12,058 bases of DNA from Geobacter sp. (GTDB lineage Bacteria; Desulfobacterota; Desulfuromonadia; Geobacterales; Geobacteraceae). Numbering within the stretch: position 1 is the stretch's first letter; the number at the start of each line of letters is the position of its first letter. The notes beneath the pieces are model-generated. The model had not been told where the DNA came from. It was given only the letters and a program-made list of their open reading frames with translations, and made no database searches. Shown here piece by piece: positions 1-7,224 of the stretch. A program made the position numbers and the translations under genes. The stretch spans positions 5,570 through 17,627 of the forward strand of contig DNRQ01000084.1 of assembly GCA_003499925.1 (NCBI GenBank), written 5' to 3'.

Positions 1-45
1 TTGAAGGGGAGGGAGAGTTGTTGGTAGCGGAAGATCGTTGCTAAT
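1..45. repeat. Right end of a truncated three-stem repeat element
   Basis: The window opens with TTGAAGGGGAGGG (1-13), followed at 26-45 by AGCGGAAGATCGTTGCTAAT. The same order occurs at 1105-1118 and 1127-1146, the right side of the complete copy at 994-1146. The ten bases AGCGGAAGAT are identical in the two ends, and the match continues into TAATCAGGCT. I read this as the right terminus of another copy whose left part lies before the window. No coding capacity is evident. Confidence 0.6.
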
Positions 46-75
46 CAGGCTCTCTTTCAGAAACCGGCGCAATGT

Positions 76-178
76 CCCCTCCCCCGGAGGGGGAGGGGTA
101 GGGAGGGGGGAGCCGGGCCCGGTTTTGCGCTACAGCCGCAACCTTCCCCCCTCCCAACCTCCCCCCTACGGGGGGAGG
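76..178. repeat. C/G-rich three-stem palindromic repeat upstream of lemA
   Basis: Three perfect stems can be read. Stem A pairs CCCCTCCCCC (76-85) with 89-98. A central stem pairs GGGAGGGGGGA (101-111) with 145-155. Stem B pairs CCTCCCCCC (158-166) with 170-178. The layout is a cloverleaf like that of the copy at 1022-1117, but the AGCGGAAGAT-type termini are missing. The region 1-339 has no credible gene: the frames crossing it show only proline/glycine-rich translations of the palindromes. Bases 179-339 are AT-richer and probably carry the lemA promoter, but I could not pick a convincing -35/-10 pair. Confidence 0.65.
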
Positions 179-339
179 AGAGTGAGCAGGCGTTCAGTGG
201 AGATGGGGCGAGACTACTCTCACACCGTCCGGCTCTCTCTGTTCCCGGTATCTCCTCATACTCTTTTTTTCCCTTCAAAAGATGACTTTTACCGCTTCAG
301 TGATTATCATTGGGGCATGCAATTGACACGGAGGATACC

Positions 340-924
340 ATGAAGAGATTTTCCTTTTTGCTGCTGGCTTTATTGACACTGGCGGGGCTGTCCGGTTGCG
401 GCTACAACACCATGCAGGCCAAGGAAGAGGCCGTTTTCGCCGCATGGGGGGACGTTGAGGCGTCCTACCAGCGCCGCGCCGACCTGGTACCCAACCTCGT
501 GGAGGTGGTGAAGGGGTACGCGAAGCACGAGGCTGAGACTCTCACCGCCGTCACCGAGGCGCGGGCCAAGGTCGGTTCCATGCAGGTTTCCCGGGACGCG
601 GTCAACGACCCGAAGACCATGGAAAACTTTCAGCAGGCACAGTCCCAACTGAGCGGGGCGCTTTCGCGCCTGATGGTGGTGGTGGAGCGCTATCCAGAGC
701 TGAAGGCGAACCAGAACTTCATGGACCTGCAAAACCAGCTGGAGGGGACCGAGAACAGGATCAACGTGGCGAGGGTGCGCTACAACCAGGCGGTCCAGGA
801 CTTCAACACGACGATCCGCAGCTTCCCCAACTCGCTGACCAACTCGCTGCTCCTGCATCTGGCCCGCAAGGAGCCGTTCAAGGCCGACGAGGGGGCGAAG
901 GTGGCACCCAAGGTGAAGTTCTGA
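340..924 (+). CDS. lemA: LemA family lipoprotein
   Basis: This 194-residue protein belongs to the LemA family, envelope proteins of about 190 residues built from long helices. The family's molecular function is not well defined. The N-terminus is a lipoprotein signal: basic MKR, a hydrophobic stretch, then the lipobox LSGC with C20 as the lipidated cysteine. The family signature YQRRADLVPNLVEVVKGYA spans about residues 43-61, and the conserved TENRINVARVRYN motif lies near 137-149. I chose the ATG at 340 over an in-frame TTG at 310. It has GGAGG (330-334) five bases upstream, and it puts the signal peptide at the true N-terminus. The TPM-domain genes downstream are usual LemA neighbours, which supports an envelope role. 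A repeat element fills most of the gap to the next gene, so transcription across the cluster may be weakened. Confidence 0.93.
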   Translation: MKRFSFLLLALLTLAGLSGCGYNTMQAKEEAVFAAWGDVEASYQRRADLVPNLVEVVKGYAKHEAETLTAVTEARAKVGSMQVSRDAVNDPKTMENFQQAQSQLSGALSRLMVVVERYPELKANQNFMDLQNQLEGTENRINVARVRYNQAVQDFNTTIRSFPNSLTNSLLLHLARKEPFKADEGAKVAPKVKF

Positions 925-959
925 GCCAAGGTGGTAGCCGAGGGGAGGGGGCTTATGCG

Positions 960-979
960 GCGGAAGGTCAGCAATGATC
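960..979. repeat. Possible degenerate right end of the repeat family
   Basis: GCGGAAGGTCAGCAATGATC aligns without gaps to bases 1128-1147 (GCGGAAGATTGGCGGTAATC) at 14 of 20 positions. All six differences are transitions. GAGGGGAGGG lies just upstream (940-949), in the place where intact copies carry the right arm of stem B. It may be an old, decayed copy end next to the intact element. The match is short and could be chance. Confidence 0.3.
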
Positions 980-993
980 TTTAACTTAAGCAA

Positions 994-1146
994 ATTAGCG
1001 CTGATCTTCCGCTACAAAACCCCCTCCCCTTCAAGGGGAGGGTAGGGGTGGGGATGGGGTAGTTCCGGCGCAAAAACAGCCCCATCCCCCACCTGACCTC
1101 CCCCTTGAAGGGGGAGGGACCTGAACAGCGGAAGATTGGCGGTAAT
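994..1146. repeat. MITE-like element with terminal inverted repeats, between lemA and the TPM gene
   Basis: The 153-bp segment is bounded by ATTAGCGCTGATCTTCCGCT (994-1013) and, inverted, AGCGGAAGATTGGCGGTAAT (1127-1146). The two ends match at 17 of 20 positions. Inside lie three stems: CCCTCCCCTT with 1033-1042, GGTGGGGATGGGG (1047-1059) with 1080-1093 with one bulged base, and CCTCCCCCTT (1097-1106) with 1108-1117. The design suggests a non-autonomous mobile repeat or a repeat with an RNA or DNA folding role. I found no clear target-site duplication and no transposase. It fills most of the 268-bp gap between lemA and the next gene, which would normally be close together. Confidence 0.7.
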
Positions 1147-1192
1147 CAGGCTGGGGTGTGGAATGGAGCCATCGGCAAGCAGAGGTTTGGTA

Positions 1193-2065
1193 ATGAGGAA
1201 GATTCTTCTTTTTCTGCTCGGTCTTGTTTTCCTGGCATCGCTTTGCAGCGGAGCCGAAGAGGTTCCCGCCCTGCGCGGCTACGTGAACGACTATGCCGCA
1301 ATGCTCTCTCCCGAAGCGGTGCAGCAGCTGGAGCGGGAACTGGCAGCCTTCGAGGCGAGCGACTCCACCCAGATCGTGGTGTTGACCATCCCAACCCTTG
1401 AGGGGCAGGTTCTTGAGCAGTACGCCATCCGGGTCGTGGAGGCCTGGAAGATCGGCCAGAAGGGTAAGGACAACGGAGCCCTGCTCCTGGTCGTGAAGAA
1501 TGACCGCAAGATCCGTATCGAGGTTGGGCGCGGCCTGGAAGGAAAGCTCACCGACCTGACCTCCGGACGCATCATCCGCAACGAGATCTCCCCCGCCTTC
1601 AAGCGCGGCGATTTCGACACCGGCATCGTGGCAGCTGTACACGCCGTCATGGCCACAGTGCGAGGTGAATACACGGCGGAACCCCGCGACATCAGGGAGG
1701 GTAAAAAGGGGGCCAATCCGATTTTCACCCTGCTGATTTTTGTCCTGGTGGCCTCGGTGTTTCTCGGAGGGATATCAAAGCTGCTGGGCGGAATCGCGGG
1801 CGCGGTCGGGCTGCCGATTGCCGCTGCTCTCTCCTTTTCGGCTGTTCCTTTGTTCATGCTAGGGCTGCTTGCCTTTGCAGGCTTCCTGCTGGGCCTGTTC
1901 CTGGCGTTTCTGTTCTCCGTCGGGGGACGCGGTGGCTCCCGGGGCGGAGGGCCCTTTTTCGGCGGCTTCGGCGGCGGCGGCTTCGGCGGCGGCGGGTTTG
2001 GTGGCGGCGGGTTTTCGGGAGGGGGCGGCAGTTTCGGCGGCGGCGGCGCCTCGGGAGACTGGTGA
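1193..2065 (+). CDS. TPM-domain (YgcG-like) secreted, membrane-anchored protein with Gly-rich tail
   Basis: This 290-residue protein has a cleavable signal peptide (residues 1-20, hydrophobic core LLFLLGLVFLASL, cleavage near CSG-AEE) and then a TPM domain (about 28-160). Family motifs visible are the GYVNDYAAMLS start, TQIVVLTIPTL, and DNGALLLVVKNDRKIRIEVGRG leading into LEG. A hydrophobic region at about 177-243 is long enough for two or more membrane helices. The tail is glycine-rich and ends in SGDW, a common end in this family. The TPM domain should therefore sit on the periplasmic side. TPM domains have been linked to phosphatase-like or photosystem-repair roles in other organisms, but no activity can be assigned here. 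I chose ATG 1193 over the in-frame start at 1136 because it begins the signal peptide and has AGAGG (1181-1185) seven bases upstream. The stop overlaps the next start. Confidence 0.88.
   Translation: MRKILLFLLGLVFLASLCSGAEEVPALRGYVNDYAAMLSPEAVQQLERELAAFEASDSTQIVVLTIPTLEGQVLEQYAIRVVEAWKIGQKGKDNGALLLVVKNDRKIRIEVGRGLEGKLTDLTSGRIIRNEISPAFKRGDFDTGIVAAVHAVMATVRGEYTAEPRDIREGKKGANPIFTLLIFVLVASVFLGGISKLLGGIAGAVGLPIAAALSFSAVPLFMLGLLAFAGFLLGLFLAFLFSVGGRGGSRGGGPFFGGFGGGGFGGGGFGGGGFSGGGGSFGGGGASGDW
1961..2047 (+). repeat. In-frame tandem repeat coding for a GGGGF tail
   Basis: Residues 257-285 of the TPM protein consist of about five imperfect 15-bp units coding for Gly-Gly-Gly-Gly-Phe or close variants, with serine interruptions near the end. 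The repeat unit is a multiple of three, so copy-number change by slippage would keep the frame. Gly-rich tails of this type are common in LemA-linked TPM proteins. Their role is unknown; a flexible tether is one possibility. Confidence 0.75.
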
Positions 2066-2712
2066 TGGATAAATCCGTGGCAGCAATTTCGACTGATTTC
2101 TTCAGCAATGCGGAGAAGCAAAAGATCCTGGCCGCTGTGGCTGACGCAGAGAGCAGGAGCAGCGGAGAGATCGCCATCATGGTGGTGCCGGAAAGTGACC
2201 GTTACTTGGAGGCGGAACAGTTGGGAGCGCTGCTACTGGCTGGGCTGGTTGCCGTCATCATCTGCGTGCTTACCCATCATGTAACCATCTGGACCTACAT
2301 CCCTCTGGTCTGCCTGCTGTTTTTGCCTGCCCTCACGCTGTTTCGTCGCTTTCCCCGGCTAAAGATCTCCTTTGCCGGGCCGCGACGCCAGGCAGAGGCC
2401 GTGCGTGCCAGGGCGCTGATAGGTTTCTACGAGAATGGGCTCTACCGTACCGAAGGGGAGACCGGGATCCTCATCTTCATCTCGCTTCTGGAGCATAAGG
2501 TCTGGATTCTGGGCGACCGCGGCATCAACGAAAAGATCCCCCCCGGCTACTGGCAGACCCTTGCCGGCGAACTGGCCGCGGGGATCCGGTCGGGCAGGGC
2601 TGCGGAGACACTTTGCCGGGTCGTCGCCGAGTGCGGCAGTGAGCTCGCTCATCACTTTCCGCGCAGTCACGACGACCGCAACGAGCTCGCCAACGAAATC
2701 CTCACCTCCTGA
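2065..2712 (+). CDS. Second TPM-domain protein with two central membrane helices
   Basis: This 215-residue protein is a TPM-family relative in which the domain is split by a membrane hairpin. Residues 12-45 (FFSNAEKQKILAAVADAE, then SSGEIAIMVVPES) match the start of the domain. Hydrophobic segments lie at about 53-71 and 74-93. The second half resumes with residues 107-160 (RARALIGFYENGLYRTEGETG, then ILIFISLLEHKVWILGDRGI). It has no signal peptide. The ATG at 2065 shares its A with the TGA stop of the preceding gene, and GGGAG (2053-2057) lies seven bases upstream inside that gene, so translation is probably coupled. A GTG directly before it (2062) is a possible alternative start. The order LemA, Gly-rich TPM, membrane-hairpin TPM recurs in bacteria, which suggests a shared envelope function, but the activity is unknown. 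Confidence 0.85.
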   Translation: MDKSVAAISTDFFSNAEKQKILAAVADAESRSSGEIAIMVVPESDRYLEAEQLGALLLAGLVAVIICVLTHHVTIWTYIPLVCLLFLPALTLFRRFPRLKISFAGPRRQAEAVRARALIGFYENGLYRTEGETGILIFISLLEHKVWILGDRGINEKIPPGYWQTLAGELAAGIRSGRAAETLCRVVAECGSELAHHFPRSHDDRNELANEILTS

Positions 2713-2949
2713 AAGTGTCAGACAACCTGACTCGAAGCTCCTTGCGGCTCCGGAAAATAATCATTGACTTTCCTGCCCGTCCCCTCTCATTATGAGGGTT
2801 CGGTGCTGCAGTTCCGGCATCGGACACCGCGCATGCCGGGCAAGGCCGGAAGGCTCCAATACAGCCGGGCTGCCTGAACCCGGCGGCAGGTTAAATCTGT
2901 TTTCCCTCCCAAAATAGCTGGTTTGCATTAAAGGCAGGAGATACAAATC
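2713..2949 (+). other. Leader region of the MshEN-receiver gene with several hairpins
   Basis: The 237-bp gap contains no credible gene. It holds several GC-rich inverted repeats, for example GCCGGG paired with CCCGGC around 2867-2887 and CCGGGCAAGGCCGG near 2836-2849. There is no T-run that would make an intrinsic terminator for the TPM genes. I compared it by eye with GEMM (cyclic dinucleotide) riboswitches, which are common in Geobacter, and did not find the conserved GCAAACC / GCAAAGCC core. AGGAG at 2936-2940 is the ribosome binding site of the next gene. Confidence 0.35.
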
Positions 2950-3834
2950 ATGGCAGCCGACATCAAGACTCTCAGCTCTTCACCCCAACCTCCGGCCCGG
3001 AAACCGCTGGGTGAGATCTTCGTCGAGCAGGGACTGCTGACAGAGGTTTCGGTGCAGCGGCTGGTTGCCCACGCCAAGTGCAAGGGTATACGTGTGGGCG
3101 AACTGCTGGAGGTAATCGGCCTGATCACCCCCGAGGAGCTGGCAGAGGCCCTTGCGGTCCAGTATCGGTGCAGGAAGATTGCCGATTTCGCCAAGTACTC
3201 CTATCCCGCTCCCGTGCTGCGCCTTATCCCGCTGGAACAGGCGGTGAAAAACACCATTTTCCCCTTGAAGCTGGATGACGGCAGGCTCGGGCTGGCAGTC
3301 GCCGATCCCACCACGGAGAGCCTCTTCGAGGAAATCTCCTCACAGCACAACGTCAAGCTGGTCCTCTATGTCTCCACCCGCACCGAGATCAACCGTGCCA
3401 TCGCGCGCCACTATCTGGGACAGGCGATCGTGCAGCCTGCTGCCAAAACCATTCTCCTCGTCGAAGACGACATGCTGGTACGCGAAATGGTGGCGAGGAT
3501 CTTGAACAAGCAGGGGTATACGGTGGAAACGGCCGTAGACGGGATGGATGCCTTCAGCAAGATTTTCTCCATGAAGCCCAAACTGGTGATAACGGACAAG
3601 GTGATGCCGAAACTGGGCGGCTACGAGTTCCTGTTCGCCATCAAGAACATTCCCGAATTCCGCTACATGCCGGTCATCCTGATGACCGCGGCAGCCACCC
3701 CGGACGAGGAAAAGGAGGCGCTCGAGAAGGGCTTCTTCGATTTCGTCCTGAAACCGGTGAAGGAAATCGGTCTGCTGACGCGGGTCCAGAGAGCGTTCCA
3801 AAGCAGCGAAAGCCTGTACGGCAAGACGGCATAG
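2950..3834 (+). CDS. Response regulator with N-terminal MshEN-type domain
   Basis: This 294-residue protein fuses two modules. Residues 18-157 form a T2SS-E N-terminal / MshEN domain with two 24-residue motifs (P19-A42 and R48-Q71) separated by five residues, the exact spacing of the c-di-GMP-binding MshEN of Vibrio MshE. Motif 2 keeps its key R48, G50, G57 and Q71. Motif 1 lacks the first Arg (P19) and last Gln (A42), so ligand binding is uncertain. The part containing LIPLEQAVKNTIFPLKLDDG and AVADPT (92-121) is the usual continuation of the domain. Residues 166-285 are a receiver domain: acidic pocket E172-D174, phosphoacceptor D216 in VITDKVMP, T246 and K268 before P269. There is no DNA-binding or enzymatic output domain. 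AGGAG lies nine bases before the ATG. A hybrid kinase follows 342 bp downstream in the same direction and is a possible partner. Confidence 0.88.
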   Translation: MAADIKTLSSSPQPPARKPLGEIFVEQGLLTEVSVQRLVAHAKCKGIRVGELLEVIGLITPEELAEALAVQYRCRKIADFAKYSYPAPVLRLIPLEQAVKNTIFPLKLDDGRLGLAVADPTTESLFEEISSQHNVKLVLYVSTRTEINRAIARHYLGQAIVQPAAKTILLVEDDMLVREMVARILNKQGYTVETAVDGMDAFSKIFSMKPKLVITDKVMPKLGGYEFLFAIKNIPEFRYMPVILMTAAATPDEEKEALEKGFFDFVLKPVKEIGLLTRVQRAFQSSESLYGKTA

Positions 3835-4176
3835 CTGTCCGGCGCACCGCCAGCCCTCTTTTACGGCCACTCAACTGCGCCCCTTACGATCCTCCCGGTT
3901 CAATGGGACGAAGTTTTCCCCTTAACGGCGTCTCTGTCCCGTCTGCACTGGCCTGCCTCGAATCTCCAATTCCCCCATGCCTCCATTTCCCTTCTCTTAC
4001 CGCCTTGACCTCGGGAAACCTCCTTCATGTGTAGCCAGAATTATTTCCCTAATGATTGGTGGCCGGATTCCGATAGGTAAATCGGGCGGCGCAGAAACCT
4101 CTTGTAGGGTTCAACCCGGGAGGCAATCGGTGGGCAGGGAAGCCCTTGCCGACTGCAGCCTGCGAGGAATAACAGC
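3835..4176 (+). other. Long intergenic leader of the hybrid kinase gene, with three hairpins
   Basis: No convincing gene lies in these 342 bp. The first 220 bases are pyrimidine-rich and show nothing I can name. The last 115 bases can form three consecutive hairpins. The first pairs CCGAT (4070-4074) with ATCGG (4081-4085), extended by GCCG (4062-4065) with CGGC (4087-4090). The second pairs CCTC (4098-4101) with GAGG (4120-4123) around GGGT/ACCC. The third pairs GCAATCGG (4123-4130) with CCGACTGC (4149-4156), one mismatch, around GGGC/GCCC. The third ends seven bases before the GAGG ribosome binding site (4164-4167), so it could affect translation. I do not recognise a known riboswitch class. 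Confidence 0.45.
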
Positions 4177-7100
4177 ATGACGGATGTCCCGGAAATATAC
4201 CAAAAATCCGCCAGAGTCTTCATGGTCTGGCTTGTGGCTGTGGTGCTGCTGGTCGATCTTTTCGTGGTCGCCCTGGCGCTGATTTCTCTGCGCCAGAGCC
4301 GGCTCCAGTGTGAGGAACGTGCGGCAGTTCAAACCGAGAACCTGTCGCAGATGCTGGTGTACAGCATCGCAGGCATGATCGACACCTCGAATGTAGCTCT
4401 GCTTTCCGTGGTGGATGAAGTGGAGAGGGCGCGCCTGCATGGCGGGATCCAGGCCCAGTCGATCAATGCCTTCATAGCCCGTGAACATGCCCGTATCCCG
4501 GAGTTGGACAGCCTCCGGGTGGCCGATGCGCGTGGTGCCATCATATACGGTACCGGCGTCGTGGCCGGAGCAGGGAAAAGTGTCGCCGACCGCGACTATT
4601 TCCTGCAACTGCGCGAGGACCCGAAGGCGGGGCTGGTGGTATCCAAACCGATGGTCGGTCGCATCAGCGGGAAGTGGGTGCTCATCGTCGCCAGGCGGGT
4701 CAATGATCCGGACGGCTCCTTCGGCGGCGTGGTCTACGGCCCGATCCAACTGGAGCGGATCCGAACCATCCTCTCCTCGATCGACGTCGGCCGCGGGGGT
4801 CGCATTGTCCTGCGCGACAGGGAGATGGGGAGTATCGTCCGCCAGCCGGAGACCAAAGGGATAGCCGGCAGCATCGGTCGCAAACCGGTGTCGCCGGAGT
4901 TCCGGAAACGGATCGCGGCAGGGGATCAGAGCGGGACCTTCTACACCACGACCAGTTCGGATAATACGGCCAGGCGCATCTCCTTCCGCAGAATCGCACG
5001 TTACCCCCTTTACATCAGCGTCTCTTTGGCTGCCAACGACTACCTCATCCCCTGGAAGCGGGACCTTGCCCGTATGTCGACCCTGGTCGCCATCTTCGTC
5101 CTGGTCACGCTCCTTTTGTCGCGGCTGGTCTTGCTCCGGTGGCGGCGCGAAAAAGAGGCGGAGGATGCGCTGCGCAGCTCCAAGGACGAACTGGAACTGC
5201 GCGTGGCGGAGCGCACTGCCGAGCTTTTTCAGGCCAACGCACAGCTGACCCGCGAGCTTGCCGAGCGCGAGCGGGCCGAGGAGAGACTGCGCCAGGGTCA
5301 CAACATGCTGGCGCAGATCATCGATTCCATCCCCCAGTCGGTCTTCTGGAAAGACCGCGACAGCGTCTACCTCGGCTGCAACATCGTCTTTGCGCGGGCA
5401 GCGGGGATCGAGCATCCGAGCGGCATTGTCGGCAAGACCGACTATGACTTGCCCTGGCTCCAGGAGGAGTCCCGGGCCTACCGGCGCGACGACCGGGCGG
5501 TAATGGAGGGCAACCGCCCCAAGTACCACATCATCGAACAGCAGCTGCAGGCCAGCGGCGCCAGGCTTTGGGTCGACACCACCAAGGTCCCGCTCAACAG
5601 CGAGAAGGGCGAGGTGTACGGGGTACTCGGCGTATATGAAAACATCACGGAAAGAAAGGCCGTGGAGGAATCCCGCGACAAGGCGCTCGCCCTCATCGAA
5701 TCGCTGCTCGCCTCTTCGCCCACCGGCGTGCTGGTCTATGACGGGGAAAGCGGCGACTGCGTCATGGCGAACAGGTCGGTTGCGGAGATGGTCGGCGGCA
5801 CCACGGCCGAGCTGCGCGCCCAGAACTTCAGGAGGCTCAATTCCTGGCGCAGGGCCGGGCTCGATCTGATCGCCGAAAAGGTCCTGCTCGACTCGACGAC
5901 GCGGCAAATAGAAACCTCCTTCACGACAAGCTTCGAGAAGCCGGTCGATCTCGACTGTTTCTTTTCCAGGTTCGAGGTGGACGGAACTGCGCACTTGATG
6001 CTGATCACGGTCGACGTCTCGGAAAAGAAGCGCCTTGAGCAGGAGAAGCGGCTCATGGAGGCGCAGATGCTGCACGTCCAGAAGCTGGAAAGCCTGGGCG
6101 TTCTTGCCGGAGGCATCGCCCACGACTTCAACAACATCCTGATGGTGGTGATGGGCAACGCCGATCTTGCCCTGATGCGGGTGGAACCTGAATCGCCTGC
6201 CCGCGACAACCTGATGCAGATCGAGCAGGCGGCCAACCGGGCCGCGGACCTCGCTCGTCAGATGCTGGCCTACTCGGGAAAGGGGCGCTTCCTCATCGAG
6301 GAGCTGGACCTGACCCGGGTCGTTGAAGAGATGGTGCAGATGCTGGAGGTTTCCATCTCGAAGAAGGTGGTGCTGAGCTACGACTTCGCCAAGGGGCTGC
6401 CGGCCATAAGCGGCGACGCCACCCAGCTGCGTCAGGTCGTCCTGAACCTGGTGATCAACGCCTCCGAGGCGATCGGCGACAACTGCGGGGTGATCACGGT
6501 CAAAACAAGCTACCTGGAGTGCGACAGGGCATACCTGTCCGATATCTGGATAGACGAGGGTCTTCCCGAAGGGCCGTATCTGGTGCTGGAGGTTGCCGAC
6601 ACCGGCTGCGGCATCGATCCGGAGATCATGATGAAGATATTCGATCCTTTCTTCACCACGAAATTCACCGGCCGCGGACTCGGCATGGCCGCCGTTTTGG
6701 GGATCGTGCGGGGGCACAAGGGCGCCATAAAGATCTACAGCGAAAAGGGTCTGGGGACCACCTTCCGGCTGCTTTTCCCCGCCCTGCCGACCAGGGCGGC
6801 CCCGCAGGCGGCGTCATCGGCAGAGGAAACCCTCTGGCAGGGGAGCGGGACGGTGCTTCTGGTCGACGACGAGGAGACCATTCGGGAGGTGGGTCGAGAC
6901 ATGCTGCAGGAGCTCGGTTTCAGCGTGGTGACCGCCTCCAATGGCCGGGACGGGGTCGACGTATTTGCGCGGCAAAACGGCGAGATCGTCTGCGTGCTGC
7001 TTGACCTCACCATGCCGCAGCTGGACGGAGAGCAGACATTCCGGGAGCTGCGCCGGCTCAACCCCGAGGTGAGGGTCATCATTTCCAGCGGTTACAACGA

Positions 7101-7224
7101 GCAGGAGGTGAGCGAGAGGTTTGTCGGCAAGGGAGTCGCAGGCTTCATCAACAAACCGTACAAGCTCGGCGAGATGAGCGGGAAGCTGCGGGAGATCCTG
7201 GAACAGGCAGTGACTGTTCAGTAG
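4177..7224 (+). CDS. Membrane hybrid sensor histidine kinase (Cache-PAS-PAS-HisKA-HATPase-REC)
   Basis: This 1015-residue inner-membrane kinase senses an unknown signal and passes phosphate to its own receiver. Helix 1 spans about 14-38 and helix 2 about 302-321. The periplasmic stretch between them looks like a Cache domain (DRDYF at 138-142, then GLVVSKPMVGRISGKWVL and GGVVYGPI). A coiled coil covers about 325-375. PAS 1 (about 377-494) ends in ENITERK and PAS 2 (about 500-618) ends in VDVSEKK. The HisKA H-box is GGIAHDFNN with phospho-acceptor H649. The ATPase has N-box N757/N761, G1 box DTGCG (808-812), F-box FDPFFTTKF (822-830) and G2 box GRGLGM (832-837). The C-terminal receiver (about 892-1008) has D897/D898, phosphoacceptor D943, S970 and K993, so every module looks intact. 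GAGG (4164-4167) lies nine bases before the ATG. No dedicated regulator overlaps the gene; the upstream MshEN-receiver protein is a possible target. Confidence 0.93.
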   Translation: MTDVPEIYQKSARVFMVWLVAVVLLVDLFVVALALISLRQSRLQCEERAAVQTENLSQMLVYSIAGMIDTSNVALLSVVDEVERARLHGGIQAQSINAFIAREHARIPELDSLRVADARGAIIYGTGVVAGAGKSVADRDYFLQLREDPKAGLVVSKPMVGRISGKWVLIVARRVNDPDGSFGGVVYGPIQLERIRTILSSIDVGRGGRIVLRDREMGSIVRQPETKGIAGSIGRKPVSPEFRKRIAAGDQSGTFYTTTSSDNTARRISFRRIARYPLYISVSLAANDYLIPWKRDLARMSTLVAIFVLVTLLLSRLVLLRWRREKEAEDALRSSKDELELRVAERTAELFQANAQLTRELAERERAEERLRQGHNMLAQIIDSIPQSVFWKDRDSVYLGCNIVFARAAGIEHPSGIVGKTDYDLPWLQEESRAYRRDDRAVMEGNRPKYHIIEQQLQASGARLWVDTTKVPLNSEKGEVYGVLGVYENITERKAVEESRDKALALIESLLASSPTGVLVYDGESGDCVMANRSVAEMVGGTTAELRAQNFRRLNSWRRAGLDLIAEKVLLDSTTRQIETSFTTSFEKPVDLDCFFSRFEVDGTAHLMLITVDVSEKKRLEQEKRLMEAQMLHVQKLESLGVLAGGIAHDFNNILMVVMGNADLALMRVEPESPARDNLMQIEQAANRAADLARQMLAYSGKGRFLIEELDLTRVVEEMVQMLEVSISKKVVLSYDFAKGLPAISGDATQLRQVVLNLVINASEAIGDNCGVITVKTSYLECDRAYLSDIWIDEGLPEGPYLVLEVADTGCGIDPEIMMKIFDPFFTTKFTGRGLGMAAVLGIVRGHKGAIKIYSEKGLGTTFRLLFPALPTRAAPQAASSAEETLWQGSGTVLLVDDEETIREVGRDMLQELGFSVVTASNGRDGVDVFARQNGEIVCVLLDLTMPQLDGEQTFRELRRLNPEVRVIISSGYNEQEVSERFVGKGVAGFINKPYKLGEMSGKLREILEQAVTVQ

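Noticed and set aside
76..178. C/G-rich repeated stems considered as a CRISPR array or as rho-independent terminators.
   Set aside because: There is no regular repeat-spacer pattern, and no T-run follows any stem.
38..343. A 101-codon frame across the repeats upstream of lemA, and similar Pro/Gly-rich frames at 57-278 and 1031-1642.
   Set aside because: They translate palindromic C/G runs and have no ribosome binding sites or family features.
3977..4180. A 67-codon frame whose TGA overlaps the kinase ATG (ATGA arrangement).
   Set aside because: It has no ribosome binding site before its start, its composition is that of a leader, and it crosses the hairpins. The overlap is probably chance.
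4111..6717. An 868-codon open frame on the - strand antisense to the hybrid kinase gene.
   Set aside because: The sense frame shows clear, ordered kinase domains with all catalytic residues. The antisense translation is rich in His, Gln, Leu and Asp without recognisable domains, as expected from codon bias in GC-rich DNA.
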